In this document: piece after piece, positions 31,066 through 39,955 of the stretch
How positions within the stretch are numbered: the stretch's first letter is position 1
Layout of the letters: every line of letters begins with the position of its first letter
NCBI GenBank assembly: GCA_934436505.1
Contig: CAKSAP010000001.1
Span: forward strand, 744,001 to 808,000
DNA: 64,000 nt
Direction: 5' to 3'
Source of the DNA: an uncultured Eubacteriales bacterium
GTDB lineage: Bacteria > Bacillota > Clostridia > Oscillospirales > Acutalibacteraceae
The notes under the pieces: model-generated
Seen by the model: only the letters and a program-made list of their open reading frames with translations
What the model was told of the DNA's origin: nothing
Databases searched by the model: none
Position numbers and translations under genes: made by a program

Positions 31066-33966
31066 ATGCCTAAAAGATACGAATACGTTAATCCGCCGAG
31101 TTTAGGCGTTGAAAATCCCCGTCCGAAGGTTGCGGCTGTCGGCAAAAAAATTACCGACGTTATTGACCATAAATTAAAGGGCGTTACCTCGAATGACGCA
31201 GAGTATTGGGGTCTTGCCGAGGTTTTGACTGACGATATGTGCGATATTGTCTTGTCAATGGACTTGCGTAAGCCTATGACCTTTGATGAAATTGCAAAGA
31301 AAAATCAGCAGTTTTCAAAGGAAAAGGTGCAGGAATTGCTTGACGAATTGAGCTATATCGGCTTGCTCGAATACGACTACGGTTATCATTATGACCACAA
31401 CGGCAGAACTGCGCCTCAAAGCGAGAGAAGATATATTTTGCCGATGTTCGTACCCGGCTCTGCAGAGCTTCTCAATATTCACGAGCTTCCCCCCGACGGC
31501 ATAAACCAAAGGCTTATCGACCATCCGGAGCTTGCTTCGTTCTTTGAAAGAATGACCTTTGTTCCGCTTGCAGGTATTACCCATATGGTGCCTCCCGGCG
31601 GTGCAGGTGTAGGTATGCACGTTATCCCCGTTGAAAAGTCTATTGAAATGGAAAACGGGGTTATGGATATAGAACAGCTTTCATATTGGCTTAAAAAATA
31701 TGAGGGACATATCGGCGTTGCCCGTTGCTCCTGCCGTGCTTCCCGTGCGGCTCTTGATGAGGGATGTGCCGATGACGATTACGGCTGGTGTATCGGTGTA
31801 GGCGACTTTGCCGATTATTGCCGTGAAACGCATAAGGGTCACGATATAACCTATGATGAGGCTATGGAAATTCTCCGCAACGCAGAGAAAAACGGCTTCG
31901 TTCATCAGATTACGAATATCGACGGCGACAACAAGATTTTCGGTATTTGTAACTGTAACGTAAACATTTGTAACGCATTGAGAACCTCACAGCTTTTCAA
32001 TACTCCGAACCTCTCACGCTCGGCATACACAGCAAAGGTTGAACCCGAAAAATGTGTTGCCTGCGGTAAGTGCGTTGAGTATTGTCCGGCAGGTGCGGTA
32101 AGACTCGGACAGAAGCTTTGCACAAAGCAGGGCGAGGTAGTTTATCCGAGAAGAACTCTCCCCGAGCAGTCCTCACTTAAAGAGTATTTGCATTGGAAAG
32201 AGGATAAGTGGGACGAGGATTACAGAGATAACAACAGAATTAACTGTTATGATACGGGTACTGCACCCTGTAAAACAGCTTGTCCTGCTCATATAGCTGT
32301 TCAGGGCTATTTGAAAATGGCGGCACAGGGCAGATACAAGGACGCTCTTGCCCTCATTAAAAAGGACAACCCGTTCCCTGCAATTTGCGGCAGAGTATGT
32401 AACCACAAGTGCGAGGATGCCTGCACAAGAGGTACGATAGACAGAGCGGTTTCAATCGACGCTGTTAAGAAATTTATCGCAGAGCAGGATTTGAACGCAG
32501 AGACAAGATATGTTCCCGAGGTTGTCATTTCCTCAAACAGATATGACCATTGGGAGCAGAAAATCGCTATTATCGGCGCAGGCCCTGCAGGTCTTTCGTG
32601 CGCTTATTACCTTGCTACAAAGGGCTATAAGCCGACAGTCTTTGAAAAGAACGAAAAGCCCGGCGGTATGATGAGATACGGTATTCCGTCATACAAGCTC
32701 GAAAAGGACGTTATCGACGCTGAAATCGACGTTATCAGAGAATTGGGCGTTGAGATCAAATGCGGAGTTGAGGTCGGCAAGGATATTACACTTGACGAGC
32801 TTCGTAAACAGGGCTTTGAGGCGTTCTATGTCGCTATCGGCTGTCAGGGCGGAAGAATGGCAGGCGTTGACGGCGAAGATGCAAACGGCATTGATATAGC
32901 GGTTGACTTCTTACACTCGGCAACTGAAAATCAAGAGCAGAAAATTGACGGCGACGTAGTTGTAATCGGCGGCGGTAACGTTGCGGTTGACTGTGCAAGA
33001 ACAGCTCATCGCTTCGGCGCAAAGAAGGTTTCTATGGTATGCCTTGAGTCGAGAGATACTATGCCCGCATCAAATGAGGAAATCGAAGAAACTCTTGATG
33101 AGGACATTGAAATTTGCAACAGCTGGGGACCGAAAGAGATTAAAAAGGACGAAAACGGCAACGTTACAGCGGTTGTATTTAAGAAATGCACACGCACCAT
33201 TGACCCCGTAACAAACAAGTTCTCGCCCGAATACGACGAGAACGAGACAATCGAAATCAAAGCCGACAGAGTTATTTACGCTATCGGTCAGTCGATTGAA
33301 TGGGGCAATATGCTTGACGGCGAAAAGGTTGACTTCTGGCACGGAAATTATCCTATGGCAGACGGACTTACATATCAGACGGCACAGCCCGATATTTTTG
33401 TCGGCGGCGATGTTTACACAGGACCTAAGTTTGTCATAAACGCTATTGAGGCAGGCAAGTGCGCAGCGGAGAGCCTCCACAGATACGTTCATCCGCACGC
33501 TTCGCTTACAGTCGGCAGAAATCGCAGAGATTTCATTGAGCTTGATAAGGACAATCTTGTTATTGACAGCTATGACAATTCCTCACGTCAGGAGGCAGGA
33601 ACAGATGCTTCGATTGATATTAAGATGTCGTTTAGAGATGCTCATAAGACTCTTACCGAGGAGCAGGTTAAGATTGAAACCGCCCGTTGTCTCGGCTGCG
33701 GTGCTTCGGTTGTTGACCCGAACAGATGCTTGGGCTGCGGTATTTGTACCACAAAGTGCGAATTTGACGCAATCAAGCTTCACAGAGACCGTCCCGAAGC
33801 GTCAAAGATGGTTGTCGCAGAGGATAAGATGAAGCACATTTTCCCGTATTTTGCAGGTAATGTCGCAAAGCTTGCCGTTAAGAAAATACCGAAAGAGGTC
33901 AAGGAATACGAGAAGAAATATACCGAATTCCGTGAGGCTATCGGCAAGGATACGGACAAGCACTAA
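31066..33966 (+). CDS. multidomain Fe-S flavoprotein oxidoreductase (ferredoxin / GltD-like)
   Basis: This 966-aa protein begins with a winged-helix-like segment (about 60-120) and a Cys-rich region (VARCSCRASRAALDEGC near 221; CNCNVNICNALR near 293). A ferredoxin-like cluster CVACGKCVEYCP follows near 328. From about 400 it is a glutamate-synthase-small-subunit-like oxidoreductase: CKTACPAHIAVQGYLK and CGRVCNHKCEDACTRG for Fe-S, then the FAD motif IIGAGPAGLSCAYYL and the NAD(P) motif VVIGGGNVAVDCARTA. A C-terminal double cluster has CLGCGASVVDPNRCLGCGIC. It should shuttle electrons between NAD(P)H and another partner. The start at 31066 has AAGGAG at nine bases. hypA follows by ten bases. 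Confidence 0.88.
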   Translation: MPKRYEYVNPPSLGVENPRPKVAAVGKKITDVIDHKLKGVTSNDAEYWGLAEVLTDDMCDIVLSMDLRKPMTFDEIAKKNQQFSKEKVQELLDELSYIGLLEYDYGYHYDHNGRTAPQSERRYILPMFVPGSAELLNIHELPPDGINQRLIDHPELASFFERMTFVPLAGITHMVPPGGAGVGMHVIPVEKSIEMENGVMDIEQLSYWLKKYEGHIGVARCSCRASRAALDEGCADDDYGWCIGVGDFADYCRETHKGHDITYDEAMEILRNAEKNGFVHQITNIDGDNKIFGICNCNVNICNALRTSQLFNTPNLSRSAYTAKVEPEKCVACGKCVEYCPAGAVRLGQKLCTKQGEVVYPRRTLPEQSSLKEYLHWKEDKWDEDYRDNNRINCYDTGTAPCKTACPAHIAVQGYLKMAAQGRYKDALALIKKDNPFPAICGRVCNHKCEDACTRGTIDRAVSIDAVKKFIAEQDLNAETRYVPEVVISSNRYDHWEQKIAIIGAGPAGLSCAYYLATKGYKPTVFEKNEKPGGMMRYGIPSYKLEKDVIDAEIDVIRELGVEIKCGVEVGKDITLDELRKQGFEAFYVAIGCQGGRMAGVDGEDANGIDIAVDFLHSATENQEQKIDGDVVVIGGGNVAVDCARTAHRFGAKKVSMVCLESRDTMPASNEEIEETLDEDIEICNSWGPKEIKKDENGNVTAVVFKKCTRTIDPVTNKFSPEYDENETIEIKADRVIYAIGQSIEWGNMLDGEKVDFWHGNYPMADGLTYQTAQPDIFVGGDVYTGPKFVINAIEAGKCAAESLHRYVHPHASLTVGRNRRDFIELDKDNLVIDSYDNSSRQEAGTDASIDIKMSFRDAHKTLTEEQVKIETARCLGCGASVVDPNRCLGCGICTTKCEFDAIKLHRDRPEASKMVVAEDKMKHIFPYFAGNVAKLAVKKIPKEVKEYEKKYTEFREAIGKDTDKH

Positions 33967-33976
33967 GGGGTAAAAT

Positions 33977-34321
33977 ATGCACGAACTCGGCGTAGTATTC
34001 TATGTTATCGACGATGTTAAAAAGGTTGCCGTTGAGAATAATGTTGAGCATGTTCACTCGGTTACTCTCCAAGTCGGCGAGGTCTCGACCGTCATTCCCG
34101 AGTACCTTATAGACTGTTGGAATTGGGCGGTTAAAAAGCACGATATTCTCATTGACTGCGAATTGCGTGTTGAGCGTATCGACGCAATAACCTATTGTGA
34201 GGACTGTCAAAAGACCTATCCCACCGTGCAGTACGGCAAAATTTGTCCGCATTGTCAGAGTGAGAAAACATATCTCATTCAGGGCAACGAATTTAATATT
34301 AAAGAGATAGAGGTAACATAG
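33977..34321 (+). CDS. hypA: hydrogenase maturation nickel metallochaperone HypA
   Basis: HypA binds nickel through the N-terminal Met-His-Glu (MHE) and zinc through two CxxC pairs; here they read CEDC and CPHC in a 114-aa protein. It hands nickel to HypB. It starts ten bases after the flavoprotein with AAGGGGTAAAAT. The pairing of a hypA with a large Fe-S flavoprotein, and of hypB with a DUF5692 protein on the other strand, is unusual; the usual HypC, D, E and F are not present in the window. Confidence 0.93.
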   Translation: MHELGVVFYVIDDVKKVAVENNVEHVHSVTLQVGEVSTVIPEYLIDCWNWAVKKHDILIDCELRVERIDAITYCEDCQKTYPTVQYGKICPHCQSEKTYLIQGNEFNIKEIEVT

Positions 34322-34337
34322 CTATTCTCATAACCTG

Positions 34338-34370
34338 CACGGGGCAGTAATTTAACTGCCCCGTGTTTTT
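34338..34370 (+). terminator. terminator after hypA
   Basis: CACGGGGCAGT pairs perfectly with ACTGCCCCGTG (11 bp, GC-rich, six-base loop), followed by TTTTTAT. This is a strong intrinsic terminator. Confidence 0.92.
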
Positions 34371-34453
34371 ATGTGTTCGGAATTGCCTGTTGCATTTTCA
34401 ACACGTTATGTTAAAATGATGTTATAAAAGGGGAAATTTGTGAGGGGAGAATT

Positions 34454-35263
34454 ATGAAAAACACTAAAGGCAAAAAACAAATTATAATTCAGGCAATCAT
34501 TTTGGCGGCGTTATGGGTAATTCCGTTTGTAATACCGTTCAAATATTCGGTATATAACTTCTTATGGTTTTTCACATACTCGCTCATACCCTTGATTTTC
34601 TTTACATTGGCGTTTATCGCAGTTGTTATAAATCAGAAATACAAAAAGTATTTATTGAAATTACTCGCAAATGTTTTTGATGTTTTGGCAGTTGCTTCGT
34701 TTGTTATTATTATGGTTTATAATTACAACGCAGCGCAGAGCGAAGCAAATATCAGGAAAACTGAAATACTGACAGGAACTGTAAAGTGCGAACACTTTAC
34801 AGGGATTTCGGAGAATGAGCTGACAGAGTACACAAGCGGAACGGACAAAACAACAGGCGTCCGTCCAGAAAAGGACAGCGGCTCGGTATATCTTAATCGC
34901 ATTTACGGATATGATAATTCACTTGATATGATACTTCACGAAACGGCGGGGGATAAAGGCACTCCATTTGAATGGGAAATAACCTATATTGACGGCTGTT
35001 CCGAATTTCTGTCAGCTAAGTTTTGTAATCGCACCAAAAAAGATTTGATTAAGGAATACGGTATTTCATTTGATGAAGCGGAATTAAACGGGTATAATTG
35101 CTATTATTCTTATATGGAAAATTGGCAGAGTAGTTTTTTAGTCGTTGACGGAAACGGACAGCTTTTGATTATAAGGTTAAGTCCTGTCGATAACAGCGAT
35201 AAGGAGTATATCGAGGCAGCGTTTACGGATATTATGGCTGAAATAAGGGGAGTACAGCAATGA
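34454..35263 (+). CDS. membrane protein of unknown function
   Basis: This 269-aa protein has three hydrophobic N-terminal helices (about 10-28, 37-60 and 72-95). An extracytoplasmic domain of about 170 residues follows, with no recognisable motif. GAGGGGAGAATT precedes the ATG. It overlaps the next gene by four bases (ATGA), so the pair is co-translated. It is preceded by the strong hypA terminator and an AT-rich 80-bp leader. The C-terminal domain (YNCYYSYMENWQSSFLVVDGNGQLLIIRLS in part) resembles lipoprotein-type beta domains, but I cannot name it. Confidence 0.68.
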   Translation: MKNTKGKKQIIIQAIILAALWVIPFVIPFKYSVYNFLWFFTYSLIPLIFFTLAFIAVVINQKYKKYLLKLLANVFDVLAVASFVIIMVYNYNAAQSEANIRKTEILTGTVKCEHFTGISENELTEYTSGTDKTTGVRPEKDSGSVYLNRIYGYDNSLDMILHETAGDKGTPFEWEITYIDGCSEFLSAKFCNRTKKDLIKEYGISFDEAELNGYNCYYSYMENWQSSFLVVDGNGQLLIIRLSPVDNSDKEYIEAAFTDIMAEIRGVQQ

Positions 35264-36165
35264 AAAAGTTCTTAAAAGTAATTTTAATAATTATTGCTTC
35301 GATTCTGATTTTACTTGGCTTGATGGTTGTAATTAGCCTCGCAAGTTATTGGAAGGAAACCAGCCTGATTAAAGAAAAATTCAAAACCTTGCCGACGGAA
35401 ACGGTTGAGATTGACTCGTTTGACGAATATAAAGAAATAAACAATGTTGGCGGCTGGGGCTTCGGATTTCCGTCCAAACAGGTTTCTTTTTTAAACAATA
35501 AACCTTCAACTCCGTGCTGGACTTTGGGTAACGGTACTGATTTCCTTTTTTCAAGCTCCGTTGAGAGAAAATCATACGGCGCTTTATATAAGGATAAATA
35601 TTACGCCAAAGCAGACTTCGAGTTTCCGCAGTTGAATGTTGACTCTTTGAGTTCGGTCGTGCTTTCAGACAAATCGTTTGCGCACGCTCAACATTATGAT
35701 GACGAAAATAAGGCTTTTGTCTGGAATGAAGATGCGAATGTTATAAACTGCAATTTCAATAAAGAGGAGCTTGCCGATTTCAGCGCTTTACTTGACAAAT
35801 CAAAAACAATTCAAGTTAAAAATAAAAACGGGAATTGGTATATTTCCGATAATGAGAGCGGATATGTTCTTTGCCATGACAACAAGCCGTATGGGTTTAT
35901 TATAAGACTGTATTTTAACGGCAATGACAGCCTTTACAATCAGAAATATATGCTGTGTAAAACGGATAATGGCAGATACATTGTAATTGAGGGGGAATAT
36001 TGGAGCTTTGACTATCCGATAAACCACGCTTATATGCTGTCCGAAAATTTTGATAAAAAATTTGATAAACTGTTGGAAAACTCGAATTTTTGCACGGATA
36101 CGGAGAATGTCTTTGATGAAGGCGGTTGGTTAGACTATTCCGAAACGGCTGTATTCCGTAAGTAA
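35260..36165 (+). CDS. membrane-anchored extracytoplasmic protein of unknown function
   Basis: This 301-aa protein has a single N-terminal helix (about residues 4-28) followed by a hydrophilic domain rich in aromatic residues and Asn/Asp. It has no lipobox Cys. No family is recognised. The start overlaps the previous gene's stop (ATGA), and AAGGGGAGTACAGCA lies upstream. Base composition is more AT-rich here than in neighbouring metabolic genes. Confidence 0.68.
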   Translation: MKKFLKVILIIIASILILLGLMVVISLASYWKETSLIKEKFKTLPTETVEIDSFDEYKEINNVGGWGFGFPSKQVSFLNNKPSTPCWTLGNGTDFLFSSSVERKSYGALYKDKYYAKADFEFPQLNVDSLSSVVLSDKSFAHAQHYDDENKAFVWNEDANVINCNFNKEELADFSALLDKSKTIQVKNKNGNWYISDNESGYVLCHDNKPYGFIIRLYFNGNDSLYNQKYMLCKTDNGRYIVIEGEYWSFDYPINHAYMLSENFDKKFDKLLENSNFCTDTENVFDEGGWLDYSETAVFRK

Positions 36166-36216
36166 TAAAATTATCCGCTGAAGCAGACACTTTCTCCACA
36201 CATTTGCAAAAATTGT

Positions 36217-36238
36217 TTATTAGACAAATTTCTAATAA
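36217..36238 (+). promoter_or_regulatory. operator-like palindrome TTATTAG N8 CTAATAA
   Basis: A perfect 7-bp inverted repeat with an eight-base centre ends three bases before the -35 box of the following promoter. Its spacing is typical for TetR/MarR-type dimers. YhgE/Pip genes are often next to TetR regulators, but none is in this window. Confidence 0.45.
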
Positions 36239-36241
36239 CTA

Positions 36242-36270
36242 TTGAAAACTTGAAAACATATTGTTATAAT
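36242..36270 (+). promoter_or_regulatory. promoter of the yhgE operon
   Basis: TTGAAA (36242-36247), 17 bases, perfect TATAAT (36265-36270). It lies 27 bases before the ATG at 36298, with AAGGAGG in the leader. Confidence 0.8.
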
Positions 36271-36297
36271 ACTATCTGTGAAGGAGGCGACATTTTA

Positions 36298-36776
36298 TGG
36301 GCGAAAACTTCAAAGAAAAAAATAACGAAGCAGCCGAAAAAAAGACGGAGGGCAACGAAGCCGTTTTGAACGGTAATGAGTCCGAAGCGACACCTCAAGA
36401 GCTTACAGATGAGCAGAAATACGCTAAAAAATATTTGTTCATAAGGGAAAAGCTCTTAAAAAACTACGATAACGGTTGTAAGAGGTACAGGAAAGCGAAA
36501 ATAACAACGGCAATTATGTTTTTAGTCATTTCCGTACTTTTCACGGTATTGAGCATCAGCACGGGACGGCATATGCAGTTTTTGACTATATGGATAATTC
36601 TTATATTCTTTTTAGTAACCGTGTACTTGTTTTTGGATTATATAAGGTATTTGATAGAGGATAAGGTTATACCGTACTTAAAGGACGACGATATGCTTGA
36701 GTACGGCGAATATGATATTTTTACTGACAACGACGACGATGAGGATGAAATCGACGACGAGGAGGAAGATGAGTAA
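36298..36776 (+). CDS. small membrane protein of unknown function with acidic tail
   Basis: This protein of about 158 aa is hydrophilic and Glu/Lys-rich for about 60 residues, has two transmembrane helices (about 68-90 and 96-118) and ends in an extremely acidic tail of Asp and Glu. AAGGAGGCGACATTTT precedes the start. It overlaps the YhgE/Pip gene by one base (TAATG). Its partnership with YhgE suggests a role in the same membrane complex, but the family is unknown. Confidence 0.72.
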
Positions 36777-38914
36777 TGAAGAATATTCTCAAAATATATT
36801 CCAGAGACTTAAAAAAGATTTTTACAAACAGTATGGCAATCATCTTGGCGATAGGCGTGCTTGTGCTGCCGTCGCTTTATGCGTGGATCAACATTTATGC
36901 AAACTGGGACCCGTACGGCAAGCAGAGCACGGGAAATATGCAAATTGCCGTTATTATAGAGGATAAGGGTACAAAGTTTAAGGACGTTGAAGTAAATGTC
37001 GGCGAGCAGATAAAGGAAAATTTGTCCGCAAACGACGTTATAAATTGGCAGTTCGTCTCAAAGGAAGAGGGAATATACGGCGTAAAGGCAGGTAAGTATT
37101 ATGCTGCAATCGAGGTTCCCGACGATTTCAGCACCTCGCTTACAAGTATTATTTCCGACGATTTCAAAATGCCGCAAATTACATACTATGCCAACGAAAA
37201 GAAAAACGCCATAGCGACGAAAATTACCGACAAGGTAGTTCAGACCGTGCAAACCGAGGTCAATGAGTCCTTTGTTCAGACCGTTATTGACGTTGTGAGC
37301 AAGGTTTTGGGCGTTGTGGTGGTTGATGCAAATGACGGCTCAAATTCAACCGTTAAGAAAATCACAACGGGAATTGAGCTTGTAAAGGAAAATGTTGTCG
37401 GCTTGCAGACAACATTGCAGAGCTTTGACAAGATTATGCAGCAGCTTGAAAAGCTCGACTCCTCGCTTGTGCAGGCTGATTTGAATAAATTGGTAAACAA
37501 TGTTGACTCGGCTCTCAAGGACACAAACGACGCCATAAAGGTTACAAGGGTTGCGGTTGACGGCATAACCGACACGCTCGGCTCTGTCATCACTCAATCG
37601 TCGGGCACATTGGTTTCAATCGCAAATTCGATTAACGACATTAACGACACGACCAATGAGGCTACAACGGCAGGACTTAAATCCGCACAGATAGCTGTCA
37701 AGGACGTCAATCAGAAGCTCACGCTTTTCATCGGTACATTGGAGTCGATAAGAGACTCTCTTGACACTCCCGTAAAGGGCTTGGATGCGTTGATTGTCGC
37801 TCTTAAAGACGTAAACAACAACTTGACGCAACTCGACCAAAAAATTACCTCTGCCATTGAATCGGGAGCTAATAAAAACGACGTCTCCGAAATTGTAAAT
37901 TCGTTGAAATCGATAGCTTCCACGCTCAGCGGACTTGATGCGGAATACAACGGCACGGTAAAGCCTGCCTTGAGCAAGGCTATTGACTCGCTCTTAGAGG
38001 TTATGAACGACGTTTCCAACATTATCGAAAAGCTAAGCGGAAGCACGGAATTTAAGGAGCTTTCAAACTCCTTGAGCGTATCCGTAAGCGCAGGCTCGAC
38101 AATGTTCTCGGCTCTTTCCTCAATGCTCGACGGCTTTGTAAAGCAGCTGGATATTGTTGACGGCAAGGTTGCAGGGCTTACCGATATGGAGCTGTTCAAC
38201 GTCATATACAACCTGTCCGTAAACAACGGAAATGAGCTTGGCAGCTTCTTGGCTTCGCCCGTCAAGGTAAACACCGAAAAGGTTTACGGCATTGACAACT
38301 ACGGCTCGGCAATGGCACCGTTCTATACAACCCTTGCAATTTGGGTCGGCGCAATCATTCTTGTAGCTGTATTCAATCCCACGGTTAAGCATAAAAAGGA
38401 AATCGGCAACGTTACTTTCTCGCAGGAATTCTTCGGCAGAGCGTTTACGTTTATGAGCTTCGGCTTTATCCAAAGCCTGATTATCTGTCTCGGCGACCTG
38501 TATTTCCTGAAAATTCAGTGCTATAACCCCGGACTGTTTATGCTCGCAGGCTGCTTTGCTTCGCTTGTGTTCTCGCTGTTTATGTATTCGCTTGTAGCGG
38601 CATTCGGCGATATAGGCAAGGCTGTTGCGGTAATTATGCTTGTCGTTCAGCTCGGCGGCTCGGGCGGTACGTTCCCGATTGACGTAACACCTGCATTCTT
38701 CAGAGCAATTCACCCGTATTTGCCCTTTACATTCGTTATAAACGCAATGAGAGAGTGCGTATGCGGAACTTGGGAGAGCGATTATTGGATGGATCTCGTA
38801 AAGCTCTGTGCATATATCATAATCGCACTTGTAATCGGCTTGTTCTTCAGATTTTTGTTCAAAAAGCCTGTTAAATTCTTCAACAAAAAGCTTGAGGAAA
38901 CAGACCTTTTGTAA
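36776..38914 (+). CDS. YhgE/Pip-domain membrane protein
   Basis: This is a 712-aa protein of the YhgE/Pip/EsaA-like family. It has an N-terminal transmembrane helix (about 13-33, IILAIGVLVLPSLYAWINIYANWDPYG in part), a long extracytoplasmic helical region (about 50-500) and about six C-terminal transmembrane helices of ABC-2 type (VRAFTFMSFGFIQSLI-like block and LVVQLGGSGGTFPIDVTPAFFRAIHPYLPFTFVINAMRE in part). Members include phage-infection protein Pip and type VII secretion EsaA; this copy's function is unknown. The linker region near residues 190-450 is rich in coiled-coil-like Leu/Asp/Ser heptads. Confidence 0.88.
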   Translation: MKNILKIYSRDLKKIFTNSMAIILAIGVLVLPSLYAWINIYANWDPYGKQSTGNMQIAVIIEDKGTKFKDVEVNVGEQIKENLSANDVINWQFVSKEEGIYGVKAGKYYAAIEVPDDFSTSLTSIISDDFKMPQITYYANEKKNAIATKITDKVVQTVQTEVNESFVQTVIDVVSKVLGVVVVDANDGSNSTVKKITTGIELVKENVVGLQTTLQSFDKIMQQLEKLDSSLVQADLNKLVNNVDSALKDTNDAIKVTRVAVDGITDTLGSVITQSSGTLVSIANSINDINDTTNEATTAGLKSAQIAVKDVNQKLTLFIGTLESIRDSLDTPVKGLDALIVALKDVNNNLTQLDQKITSAIESGANKNDVSEIVNSLKSIASTLSGLDAEYNGTVKPALSKAIDSLLEVMNDVSNIIEKLSGSTEFKELSNSLSVSVSAGSTMFSALSSMLDGFVKQLDIVDGKVAGLTDMELFNVIYNLSVNNGNELGSFLASPVKVNTEKVYGIDNYGSAMAPFYTTLAIWVGAIILVAVFNPTVKHKKEIGNVTFSQEFFGRAFTFMSFGFIQSLIICLGDLYFLKIQCYNPGLFMLAGCFASLVFSLFMYSLVAAFGDIGKAVAVIMLVVQLGGSGGTFPIDVTPAFFRAIHPYLPFTFVINAMRECVCGTWESDYWMDLVKLCAYIIIALVIGLFFRFLFKKPVKFFNKKLEETDLL

Positions 38915-38930
38915 CAGCCAATAAAATAAA

Positions 38931-38970
38931 CGGTGTATGAGCAAATTTCTGCTTATACACCGCTTTTTTA
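38931..38970. terminator. bidirectional terminator between yhgE and the aldo/keto reductase
   Basis: CGGTGTATGAGCA (38931-38943) and TGCTTATACACCG (38950-38962) form a 13-base stem with one G-U pair and a six-base loop, followed by CTTTTTTATG. Confidence 0.88.
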
Positions 38971-38985
38971 TGCCTTAATTTAATT

Positions 38986-39852
38986 TTAGAAGCCGACAAC
39001 CTGATGAGTTCTCGGAACTGACGGGGGATTGCCTATCATACCGTACTCTCTGAGCGTTGCGATTTTCTCCATATCCTCGGGCGAAATCGAGAAGCCGAAA
39101 ACATCCGCATTGTTTTTAATTCTTTCGGGGGTAGCGGACTTCGGAACGGGCACAGCACCCTTTTGCACAATAAATCTTATGCAGAGCTGAGCGACCGAAA
39201 CGCCGTATTTTTCGGCCATTTCAATTAAAAGCTCACGCTTGAAAGCCTGACCTTGAATTAACGGGCTCCACGCCTCGGGGAGAATTTTGTTTTCCTTACA
39301 GTATGCAATCATTTCCTCCTGAGGATTTTGCGGATGCATCTGCACCTGATTTATCATAGGATAGGTCGAAAAATTCCTCTTGATTATTTCAATATGCTCT
39401 TCGAGGAAATTGCTTGTACCTATTGAACGAAGCTTTCCGTCATTATAAAGCTTTTCAAACGCTCTCCACGTCTCGCACAAATCGTCCTCGAGCCTGTCAA
39501 CGTTTTCAACAAGCACGGGCCAATGAATAAGATAGGAGTCAAGATAGTCCGTTTTAAGCCTTTTGAGCGACCTTTCGCAAGAATCAATCGCATTTTGATA
39601 GCCGTGGTCGTCATTCGGAAGCTTTGAAACCAAGAAAATTTCGTCCCTCTTAACGCCGCTTTCTCTTATACCCTTGCCTACATATTCCTCGTTTTGATAT
39701 GCCGCCGCCGTGTCAATATGACGATAGCCGCTTTCAATGGCGCATTTTACAGCATTCGCAGCGATTTCCTCGGGCATTTTCCAAGTGCCGAACGCAATGC
39801 AGGGAACTTCCACGGAGTTTATAAGCGTATATTTATCTGTCAATGAATTCAT
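38986..39852 (-). CDS. aldo/keto reductase
   Basis: This 288-aa NADPH-dependent TIM-barrel oxidoreductase has the classic signatures: GTWKMPEE, the catalytic Asp in GYRHIDTAAAYQNEEYVGKGI (in part), the LVSKLPNDDHG Lys block, SYLIHWP with the catalytic His region, GTSNF, NQVQMHPQNPQEEMIAYC (in part) and the C-terminal VPVPKSATPERIKNN coenzyme site. The substrate is not predictable. It stands alone; the plus-strand spoVAE gene begins about 100 bases away. Confidence 0.93.
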   Translation of the reverse strand: MNSLTDKYTLINSVEVPCIAFGTWKMPEEIAANAVKCAIESGYRHIDTAAAYQNEEYVGKGIRESGVKRDEIFLVSKLPNDDHGYQNAIDSCERSLKRLKTDYLDSYLIHWPVLVENVDRLEDDLCETWRAFEKLYNDGKLRSIGTSNFLEEHIEIIKRNFSTYPMINQVQMHPQNPQEEMIAYCKENKILPEAWSPLIQGQAFKRELLIEMAEKYGVSVAQLCIRFIVQKGAVPVPKSATPERIKNNADVFGFSISPEDMEKIATLREYGMIGNPPSVPRTHQVVGF

Positions 39853-39893
39853 AAAATCACCTCGTCATTTTTTAATATTTTATCACAGTTTTT

Positions 39894-39923
39894 TGAATAT
39901 GTAAAAGCTTTCTTGAAATAATA
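39894..39923 (+). promoter_or_regulatory. candidate sigma-G promoter of spoVAE
   Basis: TGAATA (39894-39899) and AATAATA (39917-39923) are 17 bases apart, close to the forespore sigma-G pattern (TGAATA, 17-18 bases, CATACTA). It lies 33 bases before the spoVAE start. spoVA genes are known sigma-G targets. Confidence 0.4.
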
Positions 39924-39955
39924 TTTTTGTAAAATATTGAAAGGCGGTGCGTGCT

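Noticed and set aside
38120..38944. 274-codon minus-strand frame
   Set aside because: It is antisense to the YhgE/Pip gene, whose family motifs prove the plus-strand reading.
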